Source: CAYXWM01 sp964468805
GTDB lineage: Bacteria; Bacillota; Clostridia; Lachnospirales; WRBF01
Assembly: GCA_964468805.1 (NCBI GenBank)
Contig: CAYXWM010000001.1
Location: 92,244-156,243, forward strand
Direction: 5' to 3'
DNA length: 64,000 nucleotides
In this document: one piece after another, positions 17,710-25,775 of the stretch
Numbering within the stretch: position 1 is the first letter of the stretch
Layout of the letters: each line of letters opens with the position of its first letter
Program-made: the position numbers and the translations under genes
The notes under the pieces: model-generated
Databases searched by the model: none
Seen by the model: the letters and a program-made list of their open reading frames with translations, nothing else
What the model was told of the DNA's origin: nothing

Positions 17710-19212
17710 CTACATATGGGTTTCAGTAGCATTCCGGTTTTTCATAACCATAGCCACTGCTTTTCCCCAGCCTTCCCGTTTTTTACGGCATAATTCCCAT
17801 GACATTTCCGGAGCATATATTTTACGCTCTTTCCCGGCAAAGATCTCTTGATTATAAATTCCCATCGCAAGACCTGCTGCATATGCTACGCCCATGCCGC
17901 TGAGTTCCTCTACCTGAGAGGCTAAAACAGGAATTTGCAAAATATCACTTTGAAATTGCATAAGGTACTCATCTTTTGTAGGTCCGCCGTCCACTCGCAA
18001 GGATTCTATGGGTATATTTGCAATAGCACTCATTACCCGTACAATATCCCATATTTGGTATGCTATACATTCTTCTGCCGCTCGTACCAACTCCGCTTTG
18101 CCGGTGATTCGGGTCATGCCGCAGATCATTGCTTTGGCATTGCTGTCCCAGTAAGGAGCATTTAAGCCGGAAAATGCCGGCACTAAGTAGGTTTCATCCT
18201 CGGGATTAGCGCTTTTTGCCACAGCAGATGCTTCCGAAGGGCTTTTCAGCAATCCCAAATCCTCAACAATCCAACGCATTACTGCACCTGTGTAGTTGAT
18301 ATTACCCTCGAGGACATAGTTAATCTTGTTATCTATTCCCCAAGCCAATGAAGTTACTGCTCCTTGGTTACTGATTATGGGTTTTTCGCCAATATTCATC
18401 ATAACCGATGAGCCTGTGCCGTAGGTGGTTTTAATCATGCCGGGAGATAAACACCCTTGACCAAACAATGCACCATGGCTATCACCCAACATGGCATGAA
18501 TAGGTATGGGTTTGGGAAAAATGCCCCGGAAGTTACATAGTGCAAAAAGACTGTCACTATAACAAATTTCCGGCAGTGCTTCCGGCCTAATTCCAAACAA
18601 TCTGCAAACTTCTTCGTCCCAACATAAAGTATTAATATTAAACAACTGGGTACGAGATGCGTTAGAGTAATCTGTTTTGAATACAGCACCGTTCGTTAGC
18701 TTAAAAAGCAACCAACTGTCAACCGTTCCCATGCAAAGCTTACCGTTTTCCATCAATCTGCGTGCTTCCGGAACATTTTCCAATATCCAAGCCAGCTTTG
18801 CTGCCGAAAAGTAGGGAGAAAGGTGCAGACCGGTTCGCTCCTTAATCATAGGACTTAACCCCTGCTCCTCTAGGCGATAGCAAATTGAAGTACCTCTGGC
18901 ACACTGCCACACTATTGCATTATAAACCGGCTCGCCTGTTTCTCTGTTCCATGCAACGGCAGTTTCTCGCTGATTGCTTATACCTACACCCACCACCGAT
19001 TCCAAAGCTATACCTGATTCGGATATTACCCTTTTAGCAACCGCCAAAGTATTTGCAAAAATTTCATTGGGGTTGTGTTCTATCCAACCTTTATCATCAA
19101 TTAACTGGGCATGGGCAGCATCTTTACGAGCAATCAAAACGCCTATTTCATCCCACAGAAGCCCTTTCGTGCCTTGGGTGCTTTGGTCTATGGATAAGAT
19201 ATACTTTTTCAT
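17710..19212 (-). CDS. FGGY-family carbohydrate kinase, glycerol kinase-like
   Basis: The protein has 500 residues and full FGGY architecture. The N-terminal phosphate motif is LSIDQSTQGTKGLLWD, the substrate loop is GISNQRETAVAWNRETGEP, the second domain has TTYGTGSSVMMNIG, and the adenosine motif is RVDGGPTKDEYLMQFQSDI. It is closest to the glycerol kinase branch. It is the last gene of a leftward operon after a split transketolase and a fucose isomerase-like gene, overlapping the transketolase gene by 4 bases, so a ketopentose or related ketose is a likelier substrate than glycerol. That is inference from context. Confidence 0.83.
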   Translation of the reverse strand: MKKYILSIDQSTQGTKGLLWDEIGVLIARKDAAHAQLIDDKGWIEHNPNEIFANTLAVAKRVISESGIALESVVGVGISNQRETAVAWNRETGEPVYNAIVWQCARGTSICYRLEEQGLSPMIKERTGLHLSPYFSAAKLAWILENVPEARRLMENGKLCMGTVDSWLLFKLTNGAVFKTDYSNASRTQLFNINTLCWDEEVCRLFGIRPEALPEICYSDSLFALCNFRGIFPKPIPIHAMLGDSHGALFGQGCLSPGMIKTTYGTGSSVMMNIGEKPIISNQGAVTSLAWGIDNKINYVLEGNINYTGAVMRWIVEDLGLLKSPSEASAVAKSANPEDETYLVPAFSGLNAPYWDSNAKAMICGMTRITGKAELVRAAEECIAYQIWDIVRVMSAIANIPIESLRVDGGPTKDEYLMQFQSDILQIPVLASQVEELSGMGVAYAAGLAMGIYNQEIFAGKERKIYAPEMSWELCRKKREGWGKAVAMVMKNRNATETHM

Positions 19213-20141
19213 TGTAATATCTCCTGTGCAAGCTTTATTACCCCTTGTGGGTTAAGATTGTAATAATCAAACACATCCCTTGAAACGCCTGTAATCACAG
19301 GGTTATCCGGCAACGCCATATTTTTTACGGGTACAGGACAGGTTGCGGCGACAATCTGACTTACCATAGAACCCATGCCTCCATATATGGAGTGTTCCTC
19401 CAAGGTTATAATACCTTTGGTTTCCCTAGCCGCTTTACATACCGCTTCTCTGTCAATGGGCTTTACGCAGTACATATCCAATACCCTTGCTTGTATGCCC
19501 TGCTGTGCTAAAAGTTTTCCTGCCTCTTTAGCTACACTCACCATTTCGCCGCAAGCAATTATGGTAATATCGTTTCCGTCTTGCAAAAGAGTGGCTTTAT
19601 CCATGGTAAAGGGTGTGTTTTCCTCTGAATACACGTCTTCTACAGGGTTTCGTCCTACTCTAATGTAGGCTCCCCGGTTATCTTGCAGTAAGGTTTCAAT
19701 CAGTACCTTTGTCTGGAAGCGGTCGCTTGGCAGATATACCCTCATTCCGGGTATGGCACTAAGTGCCGCAATATCCTGTGCAGAGTGATGAGTCATACCC
19801 AAAGCACCGTAGCTTATCCCTCCGCTGATTCCGATTAACTTTACATTAGCCCCTGAATAAGCAACGTCTACCTTTATTTGCTCCATACTGCGTGTGGAAA
19901 GAAAGCAAGCCGGGGAAACCGCGAAAGGCTTTTTATCACACATTGCAAGACCTGCTGCAACAGAGACCAAGTTTTGTTCCGCAATGCCTACTTCTATAAA
20001 CTGTTCGGGAAAGGCATCGGCATAGGCTGTAAGAGATGCTGAACCACGGGAATCGCTGCAAAGCACAACAATATCCTTATCTGTCTTTGCCTGCTCCATG
20101 AGAACTTGACAAATTACCTGTCTGTTTGGAATATTATTCAT
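19209..20141 (-). CDS. Transketolase, C-terminal subunit
   Basis: The protein has 310 residues and covers the pyrimidine-binding and C-terminal domains of transketolase: FIEVGIAEQNLVSVAAGLA (the catalytic Glu region), GISGGISYGALGMTHHSAQD, then ITLEEHSIYGGMGS. The ATG at 20141 overlaps the upstream subunit gene by 8 bases (ATGAATAA). The longer frame that opens at 20321 runs through the other subunit and is not used. Together with the next gene it makes a complete split transketolase of the kind common in Clostridia and archaea. It moves C2 units from ketose phosphates onto aldoses in the pentose phosphate pathway. Confidence 0.9.
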   Translation of the reverse strand: MNNIPNRQVICQVLMEQAKTDKDIVVLCSDSRGSASLTAYADAFPEQFIEVGIAEQNLVSVAAGLAMCDKKPFAVSPACFLSTRSMEQIKVDVAYSGANVKLIGISGGISYGALGMTHHSAQDIAALSAIPGMRVYLPSDRFQTKVLIETLLQDNRGAYIRVGRNPVEDVYSEENTPFTMDKATLLQDGNDITIIACGEMVSVAKEAGKLLAQQGIQARVLDMYCVKPIDREAVCKAARETKGIITLEEHSIYGGMGSMVSQIVAATCPVPVKNMALPDNPVITGVSRDVFDYYNLNPQGVIKLAQEILQ

Positions 20142-20964
20142 TTGACATCGCCGCCTTTTCCGCAAGTTCTTTTTTAGCTTGTTCATATTGTTCGGCAGTG
20201 GGAACTTTATGGTGCCAAGAGATTTGATTTTCTGTAAATGATACCCCATACCCTTTTGTTGTATCTGCGATAATAACCGAAGGGCCTTGAGTAAAAGCCT
20301 TTGCCTGTTGGATTCCTTCAATTACAGAGGACACATTATTGCCCTGAACGTGAATTACATTCCACCCAAATCCTGCCCAACGCAGGTCTAGGTTGTCTTG
20401 AGACATAACCTCTTCTGTACCGCCGGATATTTGCAGTTTGTTGCGGTCAACAATGGCAGTAAGATTCGCTAGCTTGTAATGCCCTGCTGCCATTGCTCCT
20501 TCCCAAACAGAACCTTCCGCAAGTTCGCCGTCTCCCATAACCGTATAAACTCGATAAGACTGACCGTTCATTCTTCCGGCAAGAGCCATTCCCACACAAA
20601 CGGAAAGCCCATGCCCCAAAGAACCGGAATTCATCTCAATACCGTTAATTTTATTTGTTGGATGCCCTATGTATTTGCTGCCGAATTGAGAAAAAGTAAG
20701 CAGTTCCTCTTTGGGAAAGAATCCGCAATCTGCCAAAACCGCATAAAGAGATTCAACGGAGTGTCCCTTACTCAGCACAAAACGGTCACGATTGGGGTCA
20801 TTCATCAGAGCAGGAGAAATATTCATTTGGTCATAGTATAAAGCCACCAAAATCTCCATTACGCTGAAATCACCGCCAATATGCCCGGTTTTTGCCCGAT
20901 AAATTAAGTCCAATACATCTTGACGAAGTTGAAAAGCTTTGGATGCAAGTCGGCTTATGTTCAT
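20134..20964 (-). CDS. Transketolase, N-terminal subunit
   Basis: The protein has 276 residues and contains the thiamine diphosphate-binding domain: GHIGGDFSVMEILVALYYD, SKGHSVESLYA, and the ThDP motif GDGELAEGSVWEGAMAA with NKLQISG. Its start overlaps the stop of the isomerase-like gene by 4 bases (20961-20964) and its end overlaps the C-terminal subunit by 8, so translation is coupled along the operon. It pairs with the gene at 19209-20141 as one enzyme, the exit route for pentose phosphates made by the adjacent arabinose genes. Confidence 0.9.
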   Translation of the reverse strand: MNISRLASKAFQLRQDVLDLIYRAKTGHIGGDFSVMEILVALYYDQMNISPALMNDPNRDRFVLSKGHSVESLYAVLADCGFFPKEELLTFSQFGSKYIGHPTNKINGIEMNSGSLGHGLSVCVGMALAGRMNGQSYRVYTVMGDGELAEGSVWEGAMAAGHYKLANLTAIVDRNKLQISGGTEEVMSQDNLDLRWAGFGWNVIHVQGNNVSSVIEGIQQAKAFTQGPSVIIADTTKGYGVSFTENQISWHHKVPTAEQYEQAKKELAEKAAMSNE

Positions 20965-22367
20965 ACAAATTCTCCTCTGATTACAGCTTTTACCTTTTCC
21001 TCAATAGGGTCGTATAGATCGGGTTTTATTCCCATGTATTTACAGGCTTCATATAATACCGGCACTACGTCACCATGCAAACCTGTGCAATGATGAATGT
21101 AAGGTCCGCATACAAGCTTATCTTCCAGACGATCTAAATTTTCTACCTCTACCCACAAATAAGTGCCTTTGGTATAAGGCCCTTCAATACCCTTTGCATT
21201 GCCCAAAAGCAGTGAATACTCTCCGTTGTCGCCGTCAAACCTAGCCAAGGTAATATCCCCGTGGCGACATTCGGCGGAAACAGAGCCGGGATGATTAAAT
21301 GCCAACGGATACCCAAGCACCGGTTTGTTTTTAGCCACCGAAAGAGGCCAAGGACCACAGTGTTGCAATAACTCTCCATTCTCGTTGTCAGGATGGCGTA
21401 CTGTCCAATCGGCAAAGAAGGTTTGGGATTCTCCCATTCCGGCGGCTTGAACAAGCACAGAAGTTATGGCTCCGTGTATATCCGTTTCACATACCACCGG
21501 TAAACCCTCATCTGTAAGCAGTGCATTTGCCCCGCAAGGCATAATTCCCAACTCATCCTGCATACAGTTCCAGCATTGAATGGCAACAGCATTGCAGTCA
21601 TACTTCCGTGCAAGTGTACTCATGGCAACCTTTAAGGCGGCTATATTTTCCAGCTCATCCGGTTTTACTCGGACATCCATATTAGAGTTTATATAGGCTA
21701 TAACTTTCTCCACCTCTGTTTTTTCCTCTTTAGCCTTTTTCAGTTCACTTACCAGTTCAGGCATAGGAATAGGAGCAAGCTGTATATTAAAGCGTTCCAG
21801 TAACTCTCCTTCGTTACACATAGTGGTTAAAAAATCAAAAGGACGTGTGGAAATTTGCAAAATACGCATATTTCGGAATGATTTTACTACATTGCATACT
21901 GCTAAGAAACGTCGAAGTCCTTGTTCAAAAGCCGCATCGCTTAATCGGCAGTTTTTAAGATATGTAAAGGGTACTTGGAAGCGGCGAAGTACCTTGCCCG
22001 TAGCAAACAATCCGCATTGGGTATCTCTCAATCGTATGCCGTCCGGCTCGGGACGTTCGTCACGGGGTCCCCAAAGCAAAACAGGTACATTCAATTCTTT
22101 AGCCAATCGGGCCACCAAGTATTCGGTGCCAAAATTACAATGGGGTACGAAAAGTCCGTCAATTTTTTCTGCCTTAAATTTTGCGGCTATTTTTTGCATA
22201 TCTTTGTCATCATACAACAAACCTTCCGAGTTAAACTCGGTAATATCCACAAATTCAACACCCAACTGCCCCAGACGCTCTCTTGTAAGGTTGCTATACT
22301 TTACTGCATCGGGTGCGCTGAAAATACTTCTTCTTGTCGGAGCAAATCCCAGTTTTACAGATGCCAT
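20961..22367 (-). CDS. L-fucose/L-arabinose isomerase-family protein
   Basis: The protein has 468 residues and belongs to the broad L-fucose isomerase-like group (COG2407 type). Typical signs are the Rossmann-like N-terminal part (IDGLFVPHCNFGTEYLVA), CWNCMQDELGIMPCGANALL, the acidic CETDIHGAITSVLV segment that carries metal-binding residues, and HCGPWPLSV near the third domain. The ATG at 22367 has AGGAGG upstream. It heads the isomerase-transketolase-kinase operon. It could act on L-arabinose, D-arabinose or another sugar; the substrate is not set by the sequence. A true AraA is encoded in the opposite arm, so this enzyme probably serves a second sugar. Confidence 0.78.
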   Translation of the reverse strand: MASVKLGFAPTRRSIFSAPDAVKYSNLTRERLGQLGVEFVDITEFNSEGLLYDDKDMQKIAAKFKAEKIDGLFVPHCNFGTEYLVARLAKELNVPVLLWGPRDERPEPDGIRLRDTQCGLFATGKVLRRFQVPFTYLKNCRLSDAAFEQGLRRFLAVCNVVKSFRNMRILQISTRPFDFLTTMCNEGELLERFNIQLAPIPMPELVSELKKAKEEKTEVEKVIAYINSNMDVRVKPDELENIAALKVAMSTLARKYDCNAVAIQCWNCMQDELGIMPCGANALLTDEGLPVVCETDIHGAITSVLVQAAGMGESQTFFADWTVRHPDNENGELLQHCGPWPLSVAKNKPVLGYPLAFNHPGSVSAECRHGDITLARFDGDNGEYSLLLGNAKGIEGPYTKGTYLWVEVENLDRLEDKLVCGPYIHHCTGLHGDVVPVLYEACKYMGIKPDLYDPIEEKVKAVIRGEFV

Positions 22368-22398
22368 ACAATCATTCCTCCTAATTTTTTTTGCAGGT

Positions 22399-22443
22399 TA
22401 TAATGATTCTGTTGTGTCCTTCATCTTATATGGAATTAGCATA
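22399..22443. mobile_element. MITE family 2, internally deleted copy C (45 bp)
   Basis: The left end TATAATGATTC and the right end GTCCTTCATCTTATATGGAATTAGCATA match the two ends of the full family-2 elements at 59.2 and 62.5 kb (with GTCCTTCAT and GGAATTAG conserved), but the central inverted repeat is missing. The TAA stop of the LacI-type gene (22436-22438) lies inside its terminal repeat. Confidence 0.6.
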
Positions 22444-23440
22444 TATCCAAAACGCTTTCTCTTTCTATAAGCGAGGTGCATATTTGTGTTTTGGTTTTTA
22501 CGCCGGGGCTATTGTTTTTGATGCTTTCTATTAATCTGCGTACTGCCAATTGTCCCATCTCCTGTTTATGCACATGAATAGTAGTAAGTCGAGGAGAAGA
22601 AACTTCGCCAATCATTAAATTATCAAAACCGATTATGGAAATATCTTCCGGGATTCGTAATCCGGCTTCCTTGATAGCACGCATTGCCCCTACTGCTATT
22701 ACATCATTGTCAGATATAAATGCAGTGGGCAAGCTTTCAGCTGTTTTTAGCCAAATACACATATCCCGGTAGGCACCATCCATAGTAGAGAGCAGCGGAA
22801 CTATATCTTGTTGCAATAAAGGCAATTCATGCTTGTGTAACGCCTGCCGTAAACCTGCTGAACGGTAAGTAAAATTTTTAATACGAAACTTACCCTTAAG
22901 ATAGCCTATTCTTTTATGCCCTTTATTAATTAAATACTCCGTGCCGTAAAAAACCGAGTCTTCGTTGCTAATGAGAATGCTGTCAAATTGATAACTGTCG
23001 CACCAACTGTCCAGCAACACCAATGGACATACTGCTTCTTTATAAGGTTCAAAGTCCTCTTCGGTCATTTCAGTTCCAAGCAACAAAACTGCTGCCGTTG
23101 GGTCGTTTAGAATCCCCGAAATGCCGGTTTGATAATCCTCGCTTTCCCTGTCCAAAGTGCAAAAAACCGTTTCATAACCATTACTCTTTGCTTCTCGCTC
23201 CACACCGTCAATTATTGCGGGAAAAAACGGTGTATCATCAATAATTAATCCGTTACGCTTATAAGTAACAAATTTTATGCGACTAATTTTTTTGTTGCTG
23301 ATATACCCCAGTTCTTGTGCTATTTGAAAAATTCGCGAGACTGTTTCGTTATTAACCCCGGGTTTATTGTTGAGCGCATTAGAAACCGTTGCAACCGAAT
23401 ATCCGGTAATTTCGCTGATATTCTTTATTCCTACTTTCAT
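22436..23440 (-). CDS. LacI-family transcriptional regulator
   Basis: The protein has 334 residues. An N-terminal helix-turn-helix (NISEITGYSVATVSNALNNK) and hinge are followed by a periplasmic-binding-protein-like sugar domain (PTAFISDNDVIAVGAMRAI and DISIIGFDNLMIGEVSSPRLTTI). The ATG at 23440 has GGAGGG upstream. It is the first gene of the leftward arm and is separated from the isomerase gene by 68 bases holding a small mobile-element remnant. It probably represses its own arm, and perhaps the divergent arabinose operon, through the AT-rich palindromes in the 600-base divergent region. The effector is presumably a sugar or sugar phosphate. Confidence 0.88.
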   Translation of the reverse strand: MKVGIKNISEITGYSVATVSNALNNKPGVNNETVSRIFQIAQELGYISNKKISRIKFVTYKRNGLIIDDTPFFPAIIDGVEREAKSNGYETVFCTLDRESEDYQTGISGILNDPTAAVLLLGTEMTEEDFEPYKEAVCPLVLLDSWCDSYQFDSILISNEDSVFYGTEYLINKGHKRIGYLKGKFRIKNFTYRSAGLRQALHKHELPLLQQDIVPLLSTMDGAYRDMCIWLKTAESLPTAFISDNDVIAVGAMRAIKEAGLRIPEDISIIGFDNLMIGEVSSPRLTTIHVHKQEMGQLAVRRLIESIKNNSPGVKTKTQICTSLIERESVLDIC

Positions 23441-23568
23441 TGGGGATTCCCTCCGTTATTGACCTACGTATTTAAAGTTAATGATAGTGAGAACCTCTCA
23501 AACACTATTCTTTCTTGTAACTTTAAGGACAATAGCGTCATGTTGGTTTTTAAAATTTTCCTATTCTT

Positions 23569-23597
23569 ATTTTATAAAATTTTATATAAAAATTCAA
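23569..23597 (-). promoter_or_regulatory. Sigma-A promoter of LacI-type gene with overlapping palindrome
   Basis: On the minus strand TTGAAT (23597-23592), a 17-base spacer and TAAAAT (23574-23569) form a promoter. The 12-bp perfect palindrome ATAAAATTTTAT (23574-23585) lies within the spacer and touches the -10, a repressing position. AT richness makes chance matches easier here. Confidence 0.5.
23573..23594. promoter_or_regulatory. Candidate operator O1
   Basis: This 22-base word is the same as one at 23778-23799 except for a single base, and contains the palindrome ATAAAATTTTAT. Lying in the regulator's own promoter, it is a candidate LacI-family or YesN binding site. Confidence 0.4.
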
Positions 23598-23673
23598 TAG
23601 TTAAATTAACACATTTTAAGAGTTCAAATTTATATATTATTTTGCAATAGATAATTATTTAGAACTTTACCGT

Positions 23674-23702
23674 TTGTTAAAGCTTTTTTTTAACCTTATA
23701 AT
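23674..23702 (+). promoter_or_regulatory. Candidate distal promoter of arabinose arm
   Basis: TTGTTA (23674-23679), a 17-base spacer and TATAAT (23697-23702) lie ~75 bases upstream of candidate operator O2. Confidence 0.4.
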
Positions 23703-23777
23703 AGCGATTGATTTAAGCATTTGTGTGTAGTTTTCCCGTAATATAAGCTTGTATGAGTTGGGTATATAAAATTATAG

Positions 23778-23799
23778 TATAAAATTTTATATAATAATT
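23778..23799. promoter_or_regulatory. Candidate operator O2
   Basis: This is the second copy of the 22-base word of O1, 205 bases from it (close to twenty helical turns), lying between the two rightward promoters. A looping arrangement between O1 and O2 is possible. Confidence 0.4.
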
Positions 23800-23906
23800 T
23801 TATATAAATACATATGCATAATAATATTGCTTTTTATTCCCACAAAAAAATTTGTAAATAATACAAACTTTTAAAGTGTTGTACCCCTTTTAAGAATTTC
23901 ATATTC

Positions 23907-23934
23907 TTGTTAATATAACTTTTTATGTTATAAT
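23907..23934 (+). promoter_or_regulatory. Proximal sigma-A promoter of YesN/YesM genes
   Basis: TTGTTA (23907-23912), a 16-base spacer and TATAAT (23929-23934) predict a start near 23941 and a leader of about 110 bases before the GTG at 24055. Confidence 0.55.
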
Positions 23935-24054
23935 AAAAACATACAATTGTTTACATATTCAAAATATTTGACGAGTTTACCCACCAATACAATACGGATG
24001 TTTAATATTGCTTAAATTGCATGATGATACGATTTTCCTTAGGGAGGTATGTCT

Positions 24055-25683
24055 GTGCTGAAAATATTTTTAGTAGAAGATGAAATTGTAGTCAGGGAAG
24101 GTATTAGCAAAAATATAGACTGGCAGGGCAACGGCTTTGAATTTGTTGGTGAAGCCGGTGACGGTGAATTGGGGTATCCCATGATTAAAAAATTACAACC
24201 GGATATCCTTATTACCGATATAAAAATGCCGTTTATGGATGGCTTGGAACTTAGCAGACTTGTTAAAAACGAAATGCCTTGGGTGAAAATTATAATTTTA
24301 ACCGGTTATAATGAATTTACCTACGCTAAAGAAGCTATTGATATAGGAATTTCCGGCTATATTTTAAAACCTTTTTCCCCACAAATACTGCTTGATACCG
24401 TACTTCAAGTAAAAAAAACAATACTTGAAGAAAGAGAGCAGAAAAATATTATTGAACAGCACAAAAAAGAACGAATGGACTTTGAACAATTGGAACGATG
24501 TATTTTCTTTGACGAGCTAGTTTCAAAACGGCAATCCGTTTCCGACATTATTGAACGTGGGAAAAAACTTGATACAGAACTAACCGCAAACTTTTATAAT
24601 ATTCTGCTGTTTAGAATTTTTGAAAAACAATCAAAGGACGATAAAACTTACTGTGCTGATATAGTAAATGCAGTGGATAAGCTGTTGGCGTTTTTATTAA
24701 GTGTAAAAAACGTACTTGTGTTTAATCGAAATGCTGAAGGTTATGCCTTAATTCTAAAGGGTGATACTCTTGAAGAAGTCGAGCAGTCCTCTGCCATGTG
24801 CATTAAGGAGCTTCAAGAAATAATTAAAGCATACGACAGCCTTTCTTATTTTGTGGGTGTTGGGGATACGGTTACGCGTATAAGCGAACTGCCCAAATGC
24901 TTTGAAAGTGCCGGCAGGGCTTTTGCTTTTCGTTATATTATTGATGAAAACCAAGTAGTATTTGCCGATCAAGCGGCTGCTTCCCTTTATCAGCCGGTGG
25001 ACACAGGGCTTACAAACGTTAACGTATCAAAGCTTGATAAAAATGTTATAGAAAAATTTTTACGCAGCGGCACTTTGCAAGACGCCGAACTTTTTATGTC
25101 TGATTATCTGGATAGCATCAGCTTTGTTAAAATCGAGTCATATTTGTTTAGGCAATATGTGATTATTGATATTCATTTTGCTATTTTGGCATTTATAGAA
25201 GAACTGGGTTACAGCAAAGGCGATTTTATGGACAGTGTTGGAAATATAGAGAAAAACCTGCTGTTAATTACATCGGCAGAGCAAACAAAAGAATATTTAA
25301 AAATTATGTTGTGCCGAGCAATTGAAATACGTGATGAGGTGTCCAACAAAAAATACACCGGTATTTTAGACCAAGCAAAAGAGTACATAGCCCTAAACTA
25401 CAGCGATTGTGAACTGTCACTTAATACTGTGGCGGCAAAGGTAAACATCAGCCCCAGCCATTTTTCCACAATATTTCATCAAGAACTGGGGCAAACTTTT
25501 ATAGCCTATCTGACTGAATTACGTATGCAAAAGGCAAAAGAACTGCTTCGTTGTTCATCCATGAAATCATCGGAGATTGCACATGCGGTAGGTTATAAGG
25601 ATTCTCACTATTTCAGCCACCTGTTTAAGAAAACGCAGGACTGCACTCCTATGGACTTCAGATTACGCAGAAAAAAGCCGTAG
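24055..25683 (+). CDS. YesN-type response regulator (REC + AraC HTH)
   Basis: The protein has 542 residues. The receiver domain (1-120) begins LKIFLVEDEIVVREGI and has the phosphoacceptor Asp in DILITDIKMPFMDG, Thr in ILTGYNEF and Lys in LKPFSP. A ~300-residue linker follows, and an AraC double helix-turn-helix covers ~438-542 (VAAKVNISPSHFSTIFHQ, HYFSHLFKKTQDCTPMDFR). The start is taken as GTG 24055, 7 bases after GGGAGG; the ATG at 24049 is one base from it and too close. It partners the downstream YesM kinase and likely activates the transporter promoter at 27272. Confidence 0.88.
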   Translation: MLKIFLVEDEIVVREGISKNIDWQGNGFEFVGEAGDGELGYPMIKKLQPDILITDIKMPFMDGLELSRLVKNEMPWVKIIILTGYNEFTYAKEAIDIGISGYILKPFSPQILLDTVLQVKKTILEEREQKNIIEQHKKERMDFEQLERCIFFDELVSKRQSVSDIIERGKKLDTELTANFYNILLFRIFEKQSKDDKTYCADIVNAVDKLLAFLLSVKNVLVFNRNAEGYALILKGDTLEEVEQSSAMCIKELQEIIKAYDSLSYFVGVGDTVTRISELPKCFESAGRAFAFRYIIDENQVVFADQAAASLYQPVDTGLTNVNVSKLDKNVIEKFLRSGTLQDAELFMSDYLDSISFVKIESYLFRQYVIIDIHFAILAFIEELGYSKGDFMDSVGNIEKNLLLITSAEQTKEYLKIMLCRAIEIRDEVSNKKYTGILDQAKEYIALNYSDCELSLNTVAAKVNISPSHFSTIFHQELGQTFIAYLTELRMQKAKELLRCSSMKSSEIAHAVGYKDSHYFSHLFKKTQDCTPMDFRLRRKKP

Positions 25684-25775
25684 TTATAATAATTTAAGTC
25701 AGTATAAACCGGCATAGCGGCGGAAATATAAATCTGCGTTGAGTATTTATCTGCTTTGGGGAGGAGTAAATTGTT

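Noticed and set aside
21823..22470. 215-codon open frame on the plus strand
   Set aside because: It is antisense to the isomerase-like gene, which has clear homology and a ribosome binding site.
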